A DNA stretch of 64,000 bases, taken from the NCBI RefSeq assembly GCF_029960785.1, contig NZ_JASBQE010000031.1, positions 1 to 64,000 of the forward strand. Reading direction: 5' to 3'. The position numbers and the translations under genes were made by a program. The notes under the pieces were generated by a model, which saw only the letters and a program-made list of their open reading frames with translations, was not told the DNA's origin and ran no database searches. The DNA comes from Polyangium sp. 15x6 (GTDB lineage: Bacteria > Myxococcota_A > Polyangia > Polyangiales > Polyangiaceae). Shown piece after piece: positions 30,337 through 39,316 of this stretch. The stretch's first letter is position 1, and every line of letters starts with the position of its first letter.

Positions 30337-31863
30337 TCAGGCGCGCGAGAGCGTGTAGTCGCCGAGATCCACGCGGACGAGACCTTCGAGCCAGGGGTGC
30401 ACCGCGATCGCCGCGCGGAAGAGCCCCTGCGCGATGCGCCGGTAGCTCGCGTGCCCTTGCCGCGCCGATCGCAGCTCGATCACGTGGAAAAGCTCGCGCA
30501 GGTTGAGCGTCCAGAGCGTGCGGATCCGGAAGCCGAGCGGCACCGCGTACTGCGCTTCGAGCGGCCGTTGGCTCTCGAGCACCTCCCACGCGTCGCACGC
30601 TGCGACCATCGCGTCCGTGTAGGCCCGAGCGAGCTCGAGCTCCTCGAGCTCCGCGGGCGTCTCGAAGCCGAGCCGGCACGTGAGCCGCTGCGTCGCCGGC
30701 AGGAGCATGCGATGCCTCTGCAGATCTCGGTACGCGCCGTAATCGAGCATCAGCTCGAACGTCATCGTCGTCGCCTCGAAGCCACGCGGCACAGGATCGT
30801 ACGCGCCGCGACGCGCGAGCGACGCGCGCACGACGTCTTCGAGCTCGCGCGACGTCGCGTGCCGCATCGCCTCCGTGAGCCCGCGGGCGTGCACGTTCGG
30901 CTCGCTGCTGTCGTACGCGAGTGCGAGCACGATCCGTTCGAGCGCGTCCTTATCGTGACGCACGAGCCGCACTGGCTGCCCGACCACGTTCGTCGCGCCG
31001 GCGTCCCAGGGGCCGGGATCGTAGATCGAGCGCAGCTTGTCCCCCACGTCGGCCCGCTGCGCGGATCGGTGCTCGCTCCGCGCAGCGTACTTGACGAGGG
31101 TCGGCGTCACGGTGCGCGCGGCCGCGTGCATGCCTGTCGCGATCTTCCGGACCTCCGCGAGCGGATGCGAGAGCATCTTCGTGAGCAGCGCTTCGAGCGC
31201 GCGCGCGTTCGCGGTGAGACCGAGGTTCGTCCGCGTCCCGGCCGGCAGGAGCCCGCGCAACAGATCACAGGCATGCGCGCGGATCGCCGCTGCATGCGCT
31301 GCCTCCGACGCGCCCGGCGGACGCAGCACGCGCACGCGCAGCGCATCCATCACACGCGCCATGAGATCGACGTACGTCGTGAAAAGGCGCTCTGCGCTCG
31401 CGCGGTACGTCTGGCCCAATGACCCTTCGAGCTCGGGCAGGTTCACGAAACTGTTCCGATCGAAGACCACGTAGCGCGTGCTCTTCTCGGTGTACGAGCC
31501 GAGCCTGAGGTCCTCGATCACCTTCGAGGCCACGATGCTCACGTTCTCGATCGCGAGGTGCACGACCGCGTGCTCCGCGACCGACGCGTGCCCGTAGCCA
31601 ACGACCCACTTTTCGTGGAACGCGCGCGCCTTCTCGGTCGCGAGCCCGAACGAGGGGCGCGTCGTCACGCCCTCCTCGACGTCGAGCTCCTGATCCGCGA
31701 GCAGGCGCGCGAGGTTCGTCCGCAGGTCGTCGCGGCTGCGCGAGTAGTAGGCGAAGAGGACGGCGATCACCTCCTCGGGCAAACCCGAGAGTGCGAAAAC
31801 GTCGTCGGTCAGGCTGGAGACGTACGGCGCAATGCGGCCACGCGCAGCTTCATCGAGGGACAT
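30337..31863 (-). CDS. Tandem ThyX-like protein (FAD-dependent thymidylate synthase family, two divergent halves)
   Basis: A 508-residue protein, about twice the length of ThyX. The N-terminal half has ASVAEHAVVHLAIENVS and then LRLGSYTEKSTRYV, which lines up with the SxNExSxRY end of the ThyX signature but lacks its RHR. The C-terminal half has RDLQRHRMLLPATQRLTCR, which keeps the RHR but not the Ser/Glu/Ser part. Each half also has the flanking helices of the family (LLPAGTRTNLGLTANARALEALL; YAVPLGFRIRTLWTLNLRELFHVIELRS). ThyX makes dTMP from dUMP with FAD and methylenetetrahydrofolate; whether this one does is open. It follows map by 15 bp on the same strand. Confidence 0.8.
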   Translation of the reverse strand: MSLDEAARGRIAPYVSSLTDDVFALSGLPEEVIAVLFAYYSRSRDDLRTNLARLLADQELDVEEGVTTRPSFGLATEKARAFHEKWVVGYGHASVAEHAVVHLAIENVSIVASKVIEDLRLGSYTEKSTRYVVFDRNSFVNLPELEGSLGQTYRASAERLFTTYVDLMARVMDALRVRVLRPPGASEAAHAAAIRAHACDLLRGLLPAGTRTNLGLTANARALEALLTKMLSHPLAEVRKIATGMHAAARTVTPTLVKYAARSEHRSAQRADVGDKLRSIYDPGPWDAGATNVVGQPVRLVRHDKDALERIVLALAYDSSEPNVHARGLTEAMRHATSRELEDVVRASLARRGAYDPVPRGFEATTMTFELMLDYGAYRDLQRHRMLLPATQRLTCRLGFETPAELEELELARAYTDAMVAACDAWEVLESQRPLEAQYAVPLGFRIRTLWTLNLRELFHVIELRSARQGHASYRRIAQGLFRAAIAVHPWLEGLVRVDLGDYTLSRA

Positions 31864-31878
31864 GGGACCGAAGGTCCG

Positions 31879-32700
31879 TTAGCGCGTCGTGGCCGCGGCG
31901 GCGACCGAAAACACGTCCCCGAAGATCTCGCTGTTCGCGAGCTTCCTGCTCCGACGCGTGAGCACCTCGCAGCCGTTCTTCGTCACGACCAGCGTGTGCT
32001 CGAACTGCGCGGAGAGCGATCCATCCGCGGTGACGGCCGTCCACTTGTCCGAGAGGACCTCCACGTCGTGGTGGCCGAGGTTGATCATCGGCTCGATCGT
32101 GAAGCACATCCCGGCGCGCAAGCGCATGCCCGTGCCGCGCTTGCCGACGTGCGAGACCTGCGGCGCCTCGTGGAACACCCGGCCGATGCCGTGCCCCACG
32201 AACGCGCGCACCACCGAGCAGCCCTCGCCCTCGGCAAACTCCTGGATCGCCGCGCCGATGTCCCCGAGCCGCGCGCCCTCGCGCACCTGCGCGATCGCGA
32301 GCTCGAGCGAGCGCCGCGACACCTCGGTCACGTGCTTGGCCGCGGACGAGGGTTTGCCTACGTAGAACGTCGCCGACGTGTCGCCGTAAAACCCGTTGTA
32401 GATCGTGGTGACGTCGACGTTGATGATGTCGCCGGGCTCGAGGACCCGCGCGCCCGGGATGCCGTGGCAGACGACCTCGTTCACCGAGGTGCACACGCTC
32501 TTCGGGAACCCGTGGTAGTTCAGCGGCGCGGGCCAGCCGCCGCGCCGAACCGTGTCGTCGTGGACGAAGCGGTTGATGTCCTCCGTGGTGATCCCCGGGC
32601 GGATCATCTCCCCGACGTCGAGCAGCGTCTCCGCGGCCATCTGGCACGCGGCTCGCATCCCTTCGACTTCCTTCAACGTTTTGATGCCGACGTTGCTCAC
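31879..32700 (-). CDS. map: Methionine aminopeptidase type I
   Basis: A 273-residue cytosolic metalloprotease that removes the initiator methionine from new proteins. All five metal ligands are visible: the aspartates in INVDVTTIYNGFYGDTS, the histidine in FVGHGIGRVFHE, and the glutamates in CFTIEPM and QFEHTLVV; the substrate histidine is in NEVVCHGIP. The length fits type Ia. GTG 32700 overlaps the TGA of the upstream lipoprotein gene (GTGA, 32697-32700). It sits between that gene and the tandem thyX-like gene in a probable three-gene operon. Confidence 0.95.
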   Translation of the reverse strand: MSNVGIKTLKEVEGMRAACQMAAETLLDVGEMIRPGITTEDINRFVHDDTVRRGGWPAPLNYHGFPKSVCTSVNEVVCHGIPGARVLEPGDIINVDVTTIYNGFYGDTSATFYVGKPSSAAKHVTEVSRRSLELAIAQVREGARLGDIGAAIQEFAEGEGCSVVRAFVGHGIGRVFHEAPQVSHVGKRGTGMRLRAGMCFTIEPMINLGHHDVEVLSDKWTAVTADGSLSAQFEHTLVVTKNGCEVLTRRSRKLANSEIFGDVFSVAAAATTR

Positions 32701-33290
32701 GATCCCGACAGCTCCGCGAGGGCGAGGGCATCCGTCACGGCAGCCGCCACCTCGGCGGTGTCCGGCGACAGGTGCCAGTGAAGCCTGCTCGGCTCGTCCC
32801 CCTCGCCGGCGAAGCGACGGAGAAAGCCAATGAACGACGCGCCACGAAGGCGCATGTCGAACGCCTGCGCGACCCCGTAGGACGGGGCCGTTGGGCCAAT
32901 GACGAGCTCGAACGCCGTCTGCTCGAAGGCCGGCGTGCCGAACGGCGGCGCGACGACCTGGAGGACGAGGCGGTAGGTGCGGACCTCGGCCAGCGACTCC
33001 ACGGTCACCGTGCTCACGCGCACCCGCGAGACGAGCTCGGAACCACGCGCCCGCTCTTTCAGGAGAGGATCCTTCTGCGCGTTCGAGACGTCGGCGCCGA
33101 GGCCGAGGGCGGCCGCGTCGACGACGTCGTCGAAGAGGACCCGGTCGTGCCCGAGCCAGGCGGGATGCGCGGGGGTGGTCGTATCGCCCTGGACGCCGGC
33201 GGCGCCGCACCCGGACACGAGCCCCCCGAGGGCCGCGCCGAACGCGACCGCTCTGGCCCGCCTGGCCGTTCGCGTCGAGGGCTGCGCCAT
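32697..33290 (-). CDS. Small lipoprotein of unknown function
   Basis: A 197-residue protein with a lipoprotein signal: basic start (RTARRARAVAF), hydrophobic helix, lipobox VSGC at about residue 28. The mature part is a single domain with strands such as VSRVRVSTVTVESLAEVRTY and QTAFELVIGPTAPSYG, ending in a helical segment. No named family was recognised. ATG 33290 was chosen over an upstream in-frame start at 33308 because it leaves a normal signal length. It is translationally coupled to map, an odd pairing that may just reflect operon fusion. Confidence 0.65.
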   Translation of the reverse strand: MAQPSTRTARRARAVAFGAALGGLVSGCGAAGVQGDTTTPAHPAWLGHDRVLFDDVVDAAALGLGADVSNAQKDPLLKERARGSELVSRVRVSTVTVESLAEVRTYRLVLQVVAPPFGTPAFEQTAFELVIGPTAPSYGVAQAFDMRLRGASFIGFLRRFAGEGDEPSRLHWHLSPDTAEVAAAVTDALALAELSGS

Positions 33291-33478
33291 TGGGCCTGCA
33301 CGTAGCACGTCCCCTCCGATCTGTCAGTGCTGGCAGGCTCCTGCCTCGATCGGATCCTTTTCCATCGATCCGGCGCGGGCTCCGTCCAACCCCCCGAAGA
33401 CCTCGGCGGGCCCCTTTTCCCGCAGAATCTGGTAGATCCCGGTTGCCGGCCGCGGGCCGGCGGGGCGGAGGATTGGAG

Positions 33479-34318
33479 ATGAAGGTGAACAAGCTTTGGG
33501 CAGCGCTCCTCGCGACCACGTTCGGCCTCGCGGCGACGGCAACCCCGGTGGTGGTCGAGGCGCAGGCGAAGAAGAAAGCGGCGGCTGCGCCCGCCATGAC
33601 GGGCCCGGCCGTCGCCAAGAAGCCCATCGCGCTCGACCCCACTTCGCTGAAGTGGGGCATGAACACGAAGCAGGTCGGCGAGGCGATCGACAAGCAGCTC
33701 GACGAGGAATACAAGCCGCTCTACCAGAAGGTCTCGCCCGGCGTGAAGATGCGGGAGCTCGACGCGGCGCTCCTGGAAGAGAAAAACGCCTTCCGCCGCA
33801 GCAAGATCGAGTTCGGCAAGCTGCCCACGGCGCTCGACTCGACGGCGCTCCGCGGTGAATACAGCTACCTCAACAAAGAGTGGATCCTGACGCTCTCGCG
33901 CAAAGACAAGCCGACGCGTCACTTCTTCTTCATCCAGGACAAGCTCTGGAAGATCATCGACGAGATCAAGCTCTCCAAGGGCGGGCCGCTCGGCGCGAAC
34001 TTCCAGGAGTCCGCGGTCAAGCTCTCCACGACGTACGGCACGCCGGGCCGGATCATCCCGCCGAACCCGGACCTCGGATGGTTCGCGACCGTCATCGACT
34101 GGAAGGACGCGACGACGCACGTGCGCCTCATCGAGCGCGGTGAGACGGCGATCGCGATCGCGTACGAGGACAACGCGACGCTGCAGAACATCGAGTCGCT
34201 GCGTCCGAACAAGCCGAAGCAGGAGGACGCCATCGATCCTGCCGTCGCTGCCGCGATCCGCGGGCCCGACCCCGAGCCTGCGCCTCCGCCGCCCGCCGAC
34301 AACAAGAAGAAGAAGTGA
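33479..34318 (+). CDS. Secreted protein of unknown function
   Basis: A 279-residue protein with a signal peptide (MKVNKLWAALLATTFGLAA, cleavage near residue 28) and a Lys/Ala-rich mature start. The body looks like one globular domain (LKWGMNTKQVGEAIDKQL, RHFFFIQDKLWKIIDEIKL, DLGWFATVIDWKDATTHVRLI), with a segment resembling small substrate-free binding domains. It ends in a Pro-rich and Lys-rich tail. No motif identifies it. GGAGG seven bases upstream supports ATG 33479. The divergent gap 33291-33478 must hold its promoter and that of the lipoprotein-map operon; no clear boxes were seen. A strong terminator follows. Confidence 0.7.
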   Translation: MKVNKLWAALLATTFGLAATATPVVVEAQAKKKAAAAPAMTGPAVAKKPIALDPTSLKWGMNTKQVGEAIDKQLDEEYKPLYQKVSPGVKMRELDAALLEEKNAFRRSKIEFGKLPTALDSTALRGEYSYLNKEWILTLSRKDKPTRHFFFIQDKLWKIIDEIKLSKGGPLGANFQESAVKLSTTYGTPGRIIPPNPDLGWFATVIDWKDATTHVRLIERGETAIAIAYEDNATLQNIESLRPNKPKQEDAIDPAVAAAIRGPDPEPAPPPPADNKKKK

Positions 34319-34325
34319 GCCGACG

Positions 34326-34358
34326 AGGGCCCCGCCAAACGCGGGGCCCTTCGCTTTT
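34326..34358 (+). terminator. Rho-independent terminator
   Basis: Perfect 10-bp stem AGGGCCCCGC / GCGGGGCCCT with loop CAAAC, followed by TCGCTTTT. It lies eight bases after the stop of the secreted-protein gene. It is the clearest intrinsic terminator in the window. Confidence 0.9.
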
Positions 34359-34393
34359 CAGGGGGATCAGCGTCACCTCCGCAGGCGCGTCGC

Positions 34394-34660
34394 TCAGGTG
34401 ACGAGCGACGCGCCTTCGGGGATGCGGATGCCGCTCGTCACGACGACACGCGCCGAGGGCGCGACCGCATGCACGGCCGGCTCGATGACGCCCTTCGTGG
34501 TGAGGTTCGCGCCAGGGCAACCCGCGCACATCCCAGCGAGGTGGAGCGTGATCTGGTCGGGCTCCACCGCCACGAGGTACAGCTCGCCTTGATCCGCACG
34601 CACGAGCGGAGCGATCACCTCACGGCAAACCTTGAGCATCTGGTCGATGTTCGCGGGCAT
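34394..34660 (-). CDS. NifU-like C-terminal domain (Nfu-type Fe-S scaffold) protein
   Basis: An 88-residue protein that consists only of the NifU C-terminal domain: VCREVIAPLVRADQGELYLVAV, then CAGCPGANLTTKGVIEP with the paired CxxC that carries a [4Fe-4S] cluster. Such proteins deliver Fe-S clusters to apo-enzymes; several Fe-S-rich products in the window (for example at 44399) could be clients. In the first helix, where the usual start is IRPxLxxDGG, the glycine pair is replaced (VRADQGE). ATG 34660; the next gene on the strand begins after 41 bp. Confidence 0.88.
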   Translation of the reverse strand: MPANIDQMLKVCREVIAPLVRADQGELYLVAVEPDQITLHLAGMCAGCPGANLTTKGVIEPAVHAVAPSARVVVTSGIRIPEGASLVT

Positions 34661-34701
34661 CGTCTCGAGTTATCTCCGGGGCCGAACGTACCACGAAGCG
34701 A

Positions 34702-36021
34702 TCAGAGCGTGAAGCACACCGGAAAACGATAGAGCAAGCATTGCAGGCGGAAGCTCGCGCGCTCGATCGCCCGGGCGTCCTCGGGGGTCCACACGTGGCC
34801 CGGCTCGGCCATGGCATCGAGGCGACCCCGATCACCGAGGATGCGCACCGCGGAGATCGGGCTCGTGCCAGGGATCGAGCTCCACGGCTTGGCGGCCGCG
34901 TCGAAGGCGAACCGGAGGGTGTCGCGATCGGCCGCGAAGTCCTCGCCGCGCGGGTCGAAGGAGAACGCGGGCGGCGACGCGGCGAGCGCGGCGACGAGCG
35001 CGGCGATCCAGCGCGAGGTGCGCGCCATGCGGTCGTAGTAGAGCGTGTCCGGTAGGTCCGAGGCGCGGTGGTAACGAGGTGTGCGGCCGCTCGAGAGGAA
35101 GAGGAACGGGACGCCGTGGTCGCGGAAGACGTCGTAGTCGGAGAAAGGCTGCGGCGCGTAGCCGGGGATGTTCTCGACCGCGTGGATGCCGAGGCGGCGA
35201 ACGTCGAGCCGAGGCTCGCGGACAGCGTCGACGATCGCCGGGAGGCCGCGGGTCTTCTCGGCGCCACACGCGAAGATGGTGTCGGCCGTGCGGCGCCAGA
35301 CGACGCCGCCGATGAGGTCCATGACGAGGGCGAGGCGAATCGAGGCAAAGCCGCCGATCTCCTTGGGGAGCGTGGCGACGAAGCGCTGCGAGCCCTGGCG
35401 CGGGGTGTTGAAGTAGGGCGACTCTTCGGTGTTGAAGAAGGCGACCGCGATGCCGTACGGGCGCGGGCTCTGCGTGAGGAGCGAGGGGATCACGCCGAGG
35501 AGGACGGCGACGGCCGCAGCGTTGTCGTCGGCGCCGAGGAGGAGGCCTTCGTCGGTCTGGCCGAGGTGATCGAAGTGCGCGCCGAGGACGATGGTGCCGC
35601 GCGGCTCGCCGGGGCCTTCGGGCGGGATCCATCCGAGCACGTTGTGCCCGAGCGGCGAGCTTGGCTCGGCGAGCGGCGCGAGGTAGCCGCCGAGCGACGG
35701 GAAAGGTTTTACGCCGGCCGCGGCGAGCGCGTCGGCGAGGTAACGCGCGGATGCGGCGTTGCCCTCGGTGCCGGGAACGCGGCCGCCCCACGCGGGCGCG
35801 GCGAGCGTCTCGACGTGCGCGCGGAGCGTGGGCGAGAGCGGGTCGGTCTGCGGAAAATCGCGGCCCGAGAGCTCACGCACGCCGACTTGATCGAGGACGA
35901 GGAGGAGCGCGACGGCGAGGACGACGAGCGCGGCGATGCGACGACGACGCGAGCGAGGCTTGCGCGGCGCTTTCGCCGCGGGATCACGGGCCGGAGGCGC
36001 GGGCGGGGGATCGCTCGCCAC
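34702..36021 (-). CDS. Membrane-anchored M28-family metallopeptidase
   Basis: A 439-residue protein with one N-terminal transmembrane helix (IAALVVLAVALLLVLDQVG, residues about 28-46) after a basic segment. The peptidase domain faces the periplasm. Its di-zinc site is visible: GAHFDHLG near residue 150, LLLGADDNAAAVA near 163, FFNTEESPYF with the catalytic Glu near 200, LVMDLIGG near 235, and the last ligand in PRYHRASDLPD near 315. Family members are aminopeptidases or cyclases. A C-terminal region of about 80 residues is not part of the usual fold. The Cache-like lipoprotein gene lies 13 bp upstream and is probably co-transcribed. Confidence 0.87.
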   Translation of the reverse strand: MASDPPPAPPARDPAAKAPRKPRSRRRRIAALVVLAVALLLVLDQVGVRELSGRDFPQTDPLSPTLRAHVETLAAPAWGGRVPGTEGNAASARYLADALAAAGVKPFPSLGGYLAPLAEPSSPLGHNVLGWIPPEGPGEPRGTIVLGAHFDHLGQTDEGLLLGADDNAAAVAVLLGVIPSLLTQSPRPYGIAVAFFNTEESPYFNTPRQGSQRFVATLPKEIGGFASIRLALVMDLIGGVVWRRTADTIFACGAEKTRGLPAIVDAVREPRLDVRRLGIHAVENIPGYAPQPFSDYDVFRDHGVPFLFLSSGRTPRYHRASDLPDTLYYDRMARTSRWIAALVAALAASPPAFSFDPRGEDFAADRDTLRFAFDAAAKPWSSIPGTSPISAVRILGDRGRLDAMAEPGHVWTPEDARAIERASFRLQCLLYRFPVCFTL

Positions 36022-36034
36022 GACGAACCACGCT

Positions 36035-36895
36035 TCAGACCGAGGAGGCGATCACGGAGAGGATCGTGCCCTCGCCGAGATCGGGCATGCGCTGGGCCGC
36101 GACGCCGTACGAGCGGTTCGTGATCTCGATGGTGCCGCGGAAGGGGCCGCTCTGCGTCTTGTTCGCGAGATCCAGTCCCTCGACGGCCTGCGCGTTGATG
36201 TCGGGCGTGACGGGCGCGCCGTAGGCCTTCCCGTCGCGGACGAGGAAGACGTACACGATGGGGACCTTCTTCTGCTTCTCGCGCGCGGCGCGATCGAGGA
36301 GCTCGCGCTTCGCCATCTCCTCGAGGTGAAGCGCGAAGCGGCGGAAGGACCAGCCGGTGACGAACATGCCCTTCACCTGGCCTTCCTTGTCCTTCACGGG
36401 ATGCGCCGCGACCCACTGCGTGTCGGGACCCGTGCGCACGCCGCGCATCTCCTGCATCTCGCCCCACGCCTCGACGAGGCCCGCGCTCGGCTCGAGCGCC
36501 TTCTTCAGCGAAGGGAACGAGGAGAGGACCGACTTCTGCGCGAGCAGATCGGGGTCGGCCTCGCTGCGCAGCGCGATGCCCGTGGTATCGACGAAGGTGA
36601 AGAACGTGCTCTTCGCGATGTCGAGGTCCTTCACCGACGCGCGCGCCCCACGGATGGCCTTCTGCAGGGCGACGAGGTTGGCGCCGGGATCGCTGTCGAC
36701 GATCTCGCCGAGCTTCTTCGCTCCCTCGGGCAAGCCGCGGCGCACCTGCGCGGCGTCCTCGTTCGCGACGGGCACGAGCTTGTCGAGCACGTAGCCAGCG
36801 GCCTGCTCCTGCTCCTTGCTGTTGTCCTCACACCCGGAGAGCGTCGCCACGAGGGCGGCAGGGACGATCAGAGAAGCGAGCCAGCTCGAACGCAT
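36035..36895 (-). CDS. Lipoprotein with Cache-like sensor fold
   Basis: A 286-residue protein with a lipoprotein signal (LVATLSGC, Cys near residue 22). A helical part (residues 30-110) is followed by a segment resembling Cache/PAS-like extracellular sensors: FFTFVDTTGIALRS, WVAAHPVKDKEGQVKGMFVTGWSF and VPIVYVFLVRDGKAYGAPVT. There is no membrane-spanning signalling tail, so it may be a free ligand-binding lipoprotein. The fold call is by eye. ATG 36895. It shares an operon with the M28 peptidase. Confidence 0.65.
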   Translation of the reverse strand: MRSSWLASLIVPAALVATLSGCEDNSKEQEQAAGYVLDKLVPVANEDAAQVRRGLPEGAKKLGEIVDSDPGANLVALQKAIRGARASVKDLDIAKSTFFTFVDTTGIALRSEADPDLLAQKSVLSSFPSLKKALEPSAGLVEAWGEMQEMRGVRTGPDTQWVAAHPVKDKEGQVKGMFVTGWSFRRFALHLEEMAKRELLDRAAREKQKKVPIVYVFLVRDGKAYGAPVTPDINAQAVEGLDLANKTQSGPFRGTIEITNRSYGVAAQRMPDLGEGTILSVIASSV

Positions 36896-36936
36896 CGGGA
36901 CCTCATGCGCAAAAACGCGCGCGCGGGTGCATGCTA

Positions 36937-38097
36937 CTAGAATGTCTCGGGAGTGACGAAGACGATCTCGACGCGCGCGTTGCGCGCCCGATCGCTGCCC
37001 GCAGGATCCACGACGGGCGAGGCCGCGCCCGCGAGGACGACGTCGACGCGCGGCGCGTTCGCCCCCCGGAGCGCCGTCGCGACGGCATCGGCGCGCGCCT
37101 TCACGGCCGCCTGCTCCTTCGCGGAGGGCTCCTTGTCCTGATGCACGACGACCGCGAGCGGGAAGCGCGGGTTTTGCGCGGCGAGCTTGCCGAGCCGCGT
37201 GATCTGCTCGGTCGCGGCGGGCGTGAGCTTGTCGCCGGCGAAGAGGTTGCGCAGCGTGATCACGATGCCGCGATCGTCGCGCGACGGCGAAAACGCCCGC
37301 GTGGCGGAGATCTCGCCGAGGAGCGCGTCCCCCGCGCCGGGCGCGCGCGTGACCGGGGTCATGGCGCGGCGCATGCCCGTGAGCGCGGAGAGGCAGGTCG
37401 AGCGGCCGCGCGTGGCGAGATCGATCGGCGCAGGGCCCGCCTGTGCGAGCGACTCGTCGAGCTTCTTCACGATGAGCTCTGCCTCGTCGAGCTCGGCGAC
37501 GAGCGCCTCGCGGGTCGGCGCGCCGATGGGCGCGGGCGTATCCGCCTTCGGTGCCGGGACCTCGGGCAAGAGCAGGCGCGCCGCCGTGCAGAGCATGCGC
37601 GCTTCGAGGGCGAGCGAGCGCGCCGCGGCGACGCGGGCCTTCTCGCGCGCCGCATCCGCGGGGCCGGACGGCGCGACGGGCTGCGCGTCGCGGGCGACCT
37701 TGATGCGGGCTTCGAGCGCCGCGACCTCGGCGGTCGCGCGGCTCTGCTCACCGTCGAGCGACGAGAGCTCGGCCTGTCGCGAGGCAAGCTCGGCCTCGGC
37801 GCTCTTTGCGTCCGTCTCCGCGCGCGCAACGCGGGCAAGCGTGTGAGCGTGGGCGTACGCGGCGAGCGCCCACTCGGCGTGAAGCTGCGCGCCCGCGACG
37901 TCGCCGGCCTCGTATGCGGCGTGCGCTTCTTTCCGGTGCTTTTCGGCGCGCGCATACGCGAGCGGCGCAAGATCACGCGCCTCCTTCGCCGCTGCGCCCT
38001 GCTGCACGGCATCGACCTCCGAGAGGATCGGCGGGCGCGGCACCGGAGCGCACGCCGAGGCGAGCGCGACGAGCGCCGCGAGGAGCATTCGCTTCAT
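36937..38097 (-). CDS. OmpA-like lipoprotein with helical middle region
   Basis: A 386-residue protein: lipobox ASAC at about residue 16, a long Ala/Glu/Arg-rich helical stretch (about 30-150) that may form a coiled coil, a linker, then an OmpA-like peptidoglycan-binding domain (about 275-380). The latter shows LTPAATEQITRLGKLAAQNP, AAVKARADAVATALR and RARNARVEIVFV. It would link the outer membrane to the cell wall. Its ATG shares one base with the TGA of the coiled-coil gene (TGATG, 38095-38099), the last of a series of coupled envelope genes. Confidence 0.8.
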   Translation of the reverse strand: MKRMLLAALVALASACAPVPRPPILSEVDAVQQGAAAKEARDLAPLAYARAEKHRKEAHAAYEAGDVAGAQLHAEWALAAYAHAHTLARVARAETDAKSAEAELASRQAELSSLDGEQSRATAEVAALEARIKVARDAQPVAPSGPADAAREKARVAAARSLALEARMLCTAARLLLPEVPAPKADTPAPIGAPTREALVAELDEAELIVKKLDESLAQAGPAPIDLATRGRSTCLSALTGMRRAMTPVTRAPGAGDALLGEISATRAFSPSRDDRGIVITLRNLFAGDKLTPAATEQITRLGKLAAQNPRFPLAVVVHQDKEPSAKEQAAVKARADAVATALRGANAPRVDVVLAGAASPVVDPAGSDRARNARVEIVFVTPETF

Positions 38098-38837
38098 CAC
38101 TTCCCCTTCCCCTTCTTGGGGACCGCGGCCGCGCCGCCGCCGGCCTTCTTCGGGGCCTTGGCGTCGTCCTTCTTGGCCGGTTTGTCCTTGCCCTTGCCCG
38201 CGGCGATGCGCGCGTCCTCGGCCTTCCCGGCGGCCTCGCGGGCCTCTTTCTCCTCGGCCGTCGCGCGCTCGAGCTCGGCCTCGGCGCGGCCTCTTCGGGC
38301 CTGCGTCTCTTCGAGGAGCGCGCGCGCGCGCTCGGCCTGCGTCGAGGCTTCCTTCGCCTTGTCGGCGACGGCCGCGGCCGCCTGCTCGGCCTCCGCCGCG
38401 CGGAGCAAATCCCTCGCCGTCTCCGCCCATTCGAGCGCGAGCCCGTCGAGGAGCCGCGCGTGCGGAGCGTCCCCCGACGCGCGCGCGCCGTGCGCCCGTT
38501 CGAGCGCCTTCTTCGAGCGCGTGACCGCGTCCGCGACCGCCTTCTTCGAGCGTGGATCCTGGGCCTTGGCTTCGACGTCCTTGAGGATCTGGAGCGCCGT
38601 CGCGCCGTCGCCCGGCGGCGGCGGCGGGACCTCGATCGGCGGGCTCGCCACGCCTCCGCCGTGCGCGTTCGCGGGCGCGGGCAGGAGGAGCGCGGGCAAG
38701 AGGAACGCGACGCCGGCGAGCGACCTTGGCCGCGGGCGATCGAGCCTATGGCCGGACGGGAGGAGGTGACGCACCAGACGCGGGGTAGCAAAGGGGCCGA
38801 GCGCAAGCAAGGCGACTGTCCGCGCTCGGGGGCCCAT
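38097..38837 (-). CDS. Exported Ala/Glu/Lys-rich coiled-coil protein
   Basis: A 246-residue protein. A hydrophobic export signal lies unusually deep (FLLPALLLPAPANAHG, residues 45-60), so a GTG at 38774 might be the true start, but ATG 38837 overlaps the upstream stop (TGATG). The mature part is Pro-rich at first, then a long predicted coiled coil (KAVADAVTRSKKALERAH; AEAEQAAAAVADKAKEAS; RGRAEAELERATAEEKEARE), and ends in a Lys/Gly-rich tail. No enzyme motif is present. Position between a small lipoprotein and an OmpA-like protein suggests a periplasmic spacer or scaffold role. Confidence 0.68.
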   Translation of the reverse strand: MGPRARTVALLALGPFATPRLVRHLLPSGHRLDRPRPRSLAGVAFLLPALLLPAPANAHGGGVASPPIEVPPPPPGDGATALQILKDVEAKAQDPRSKKAVADAVTRSKKALERAHGARASGDAPHARLLDGLALEWAETARDLLRAAEAEQAAAAVADKAKEASTQAERARALLEETQARRGRAEAELERATAEEKEAREAAGKAEDARIAAGKGKDKPAKKDDAKAPKKAGGGAAAVPKKGKGK

Positions 38838-39316
38838 CAGTGATGGAGGAAATTCTTCACCGACCAGTCGATCTGCTCGGCGAGCCGCTGCATCTGCGGC
38901 CGAGCCCCGCCCGCTTCGAGGACGAACACGCGATCGTCGGTCACGAAGATCGTGAGGTAGTAGAGGTACGGCTCGTCCCCCTCGTCGTGGCCGAAGCGGA
39001 GCTGCGTCCCCGCGAGGCCGGCGCGATCCTTGACCTCGCGCTTCTCGAGCAGCGCGTAGCCGCCCATGTCGCGCACGCGGTTCTCCAGGGCGCGCACCCA
39101 GAAGGCGCGCTCGCCCTTGGGATCGTTGTCGAACGCGCGGACCCCGAGCACCACGCCGTCGGCCGTCGTGGCGCGGTACTCGGCGCGGCCATACCGATCT
39201 TCGAGCTCGACGAAGCCGGGCGGCGTGGCCGGCTCGAAGGGACGGCAGGCCGAGACGAACAGCAGAGCGAACAGAGCGATGGAGTCAAATCGAGCTCGCA
39301 CGAAATACTCCGTCAC
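38837..39316 (-). CDS. Small lipoprotein of unknown function
   Basis: A 159-residue protein with a short lipoprotein signal (ALLFVSAC, Cys near residue 24). The rest is one compact alpha/beta domain (VELEDRYGRAEYRATTADG, FWVRALENRVRDMGGYAL, YLTIFVTDDRVFVLEAGG). GTG 39316 overlaps the stop of the DUF4349 gene (GTGA), and its own stop overlaps the next ATG, so it is coupled on both sides. No family was recognised. Confidence 0.68.
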   Translation of the reverse strand: MTEYFVRARFDSIALFALLFVSACRPFEPATPPGFVELEDRYGRAEYRATTADGVVLGVRAFDNDPKGERAFWVRALENRVRDMGGYALLEKREVKDRAGLAGTQLRFGHDEGDEPYLYYLTIFVTDDRVFVLEAGGARPQMQRLAEQIDWSVKNFLHH

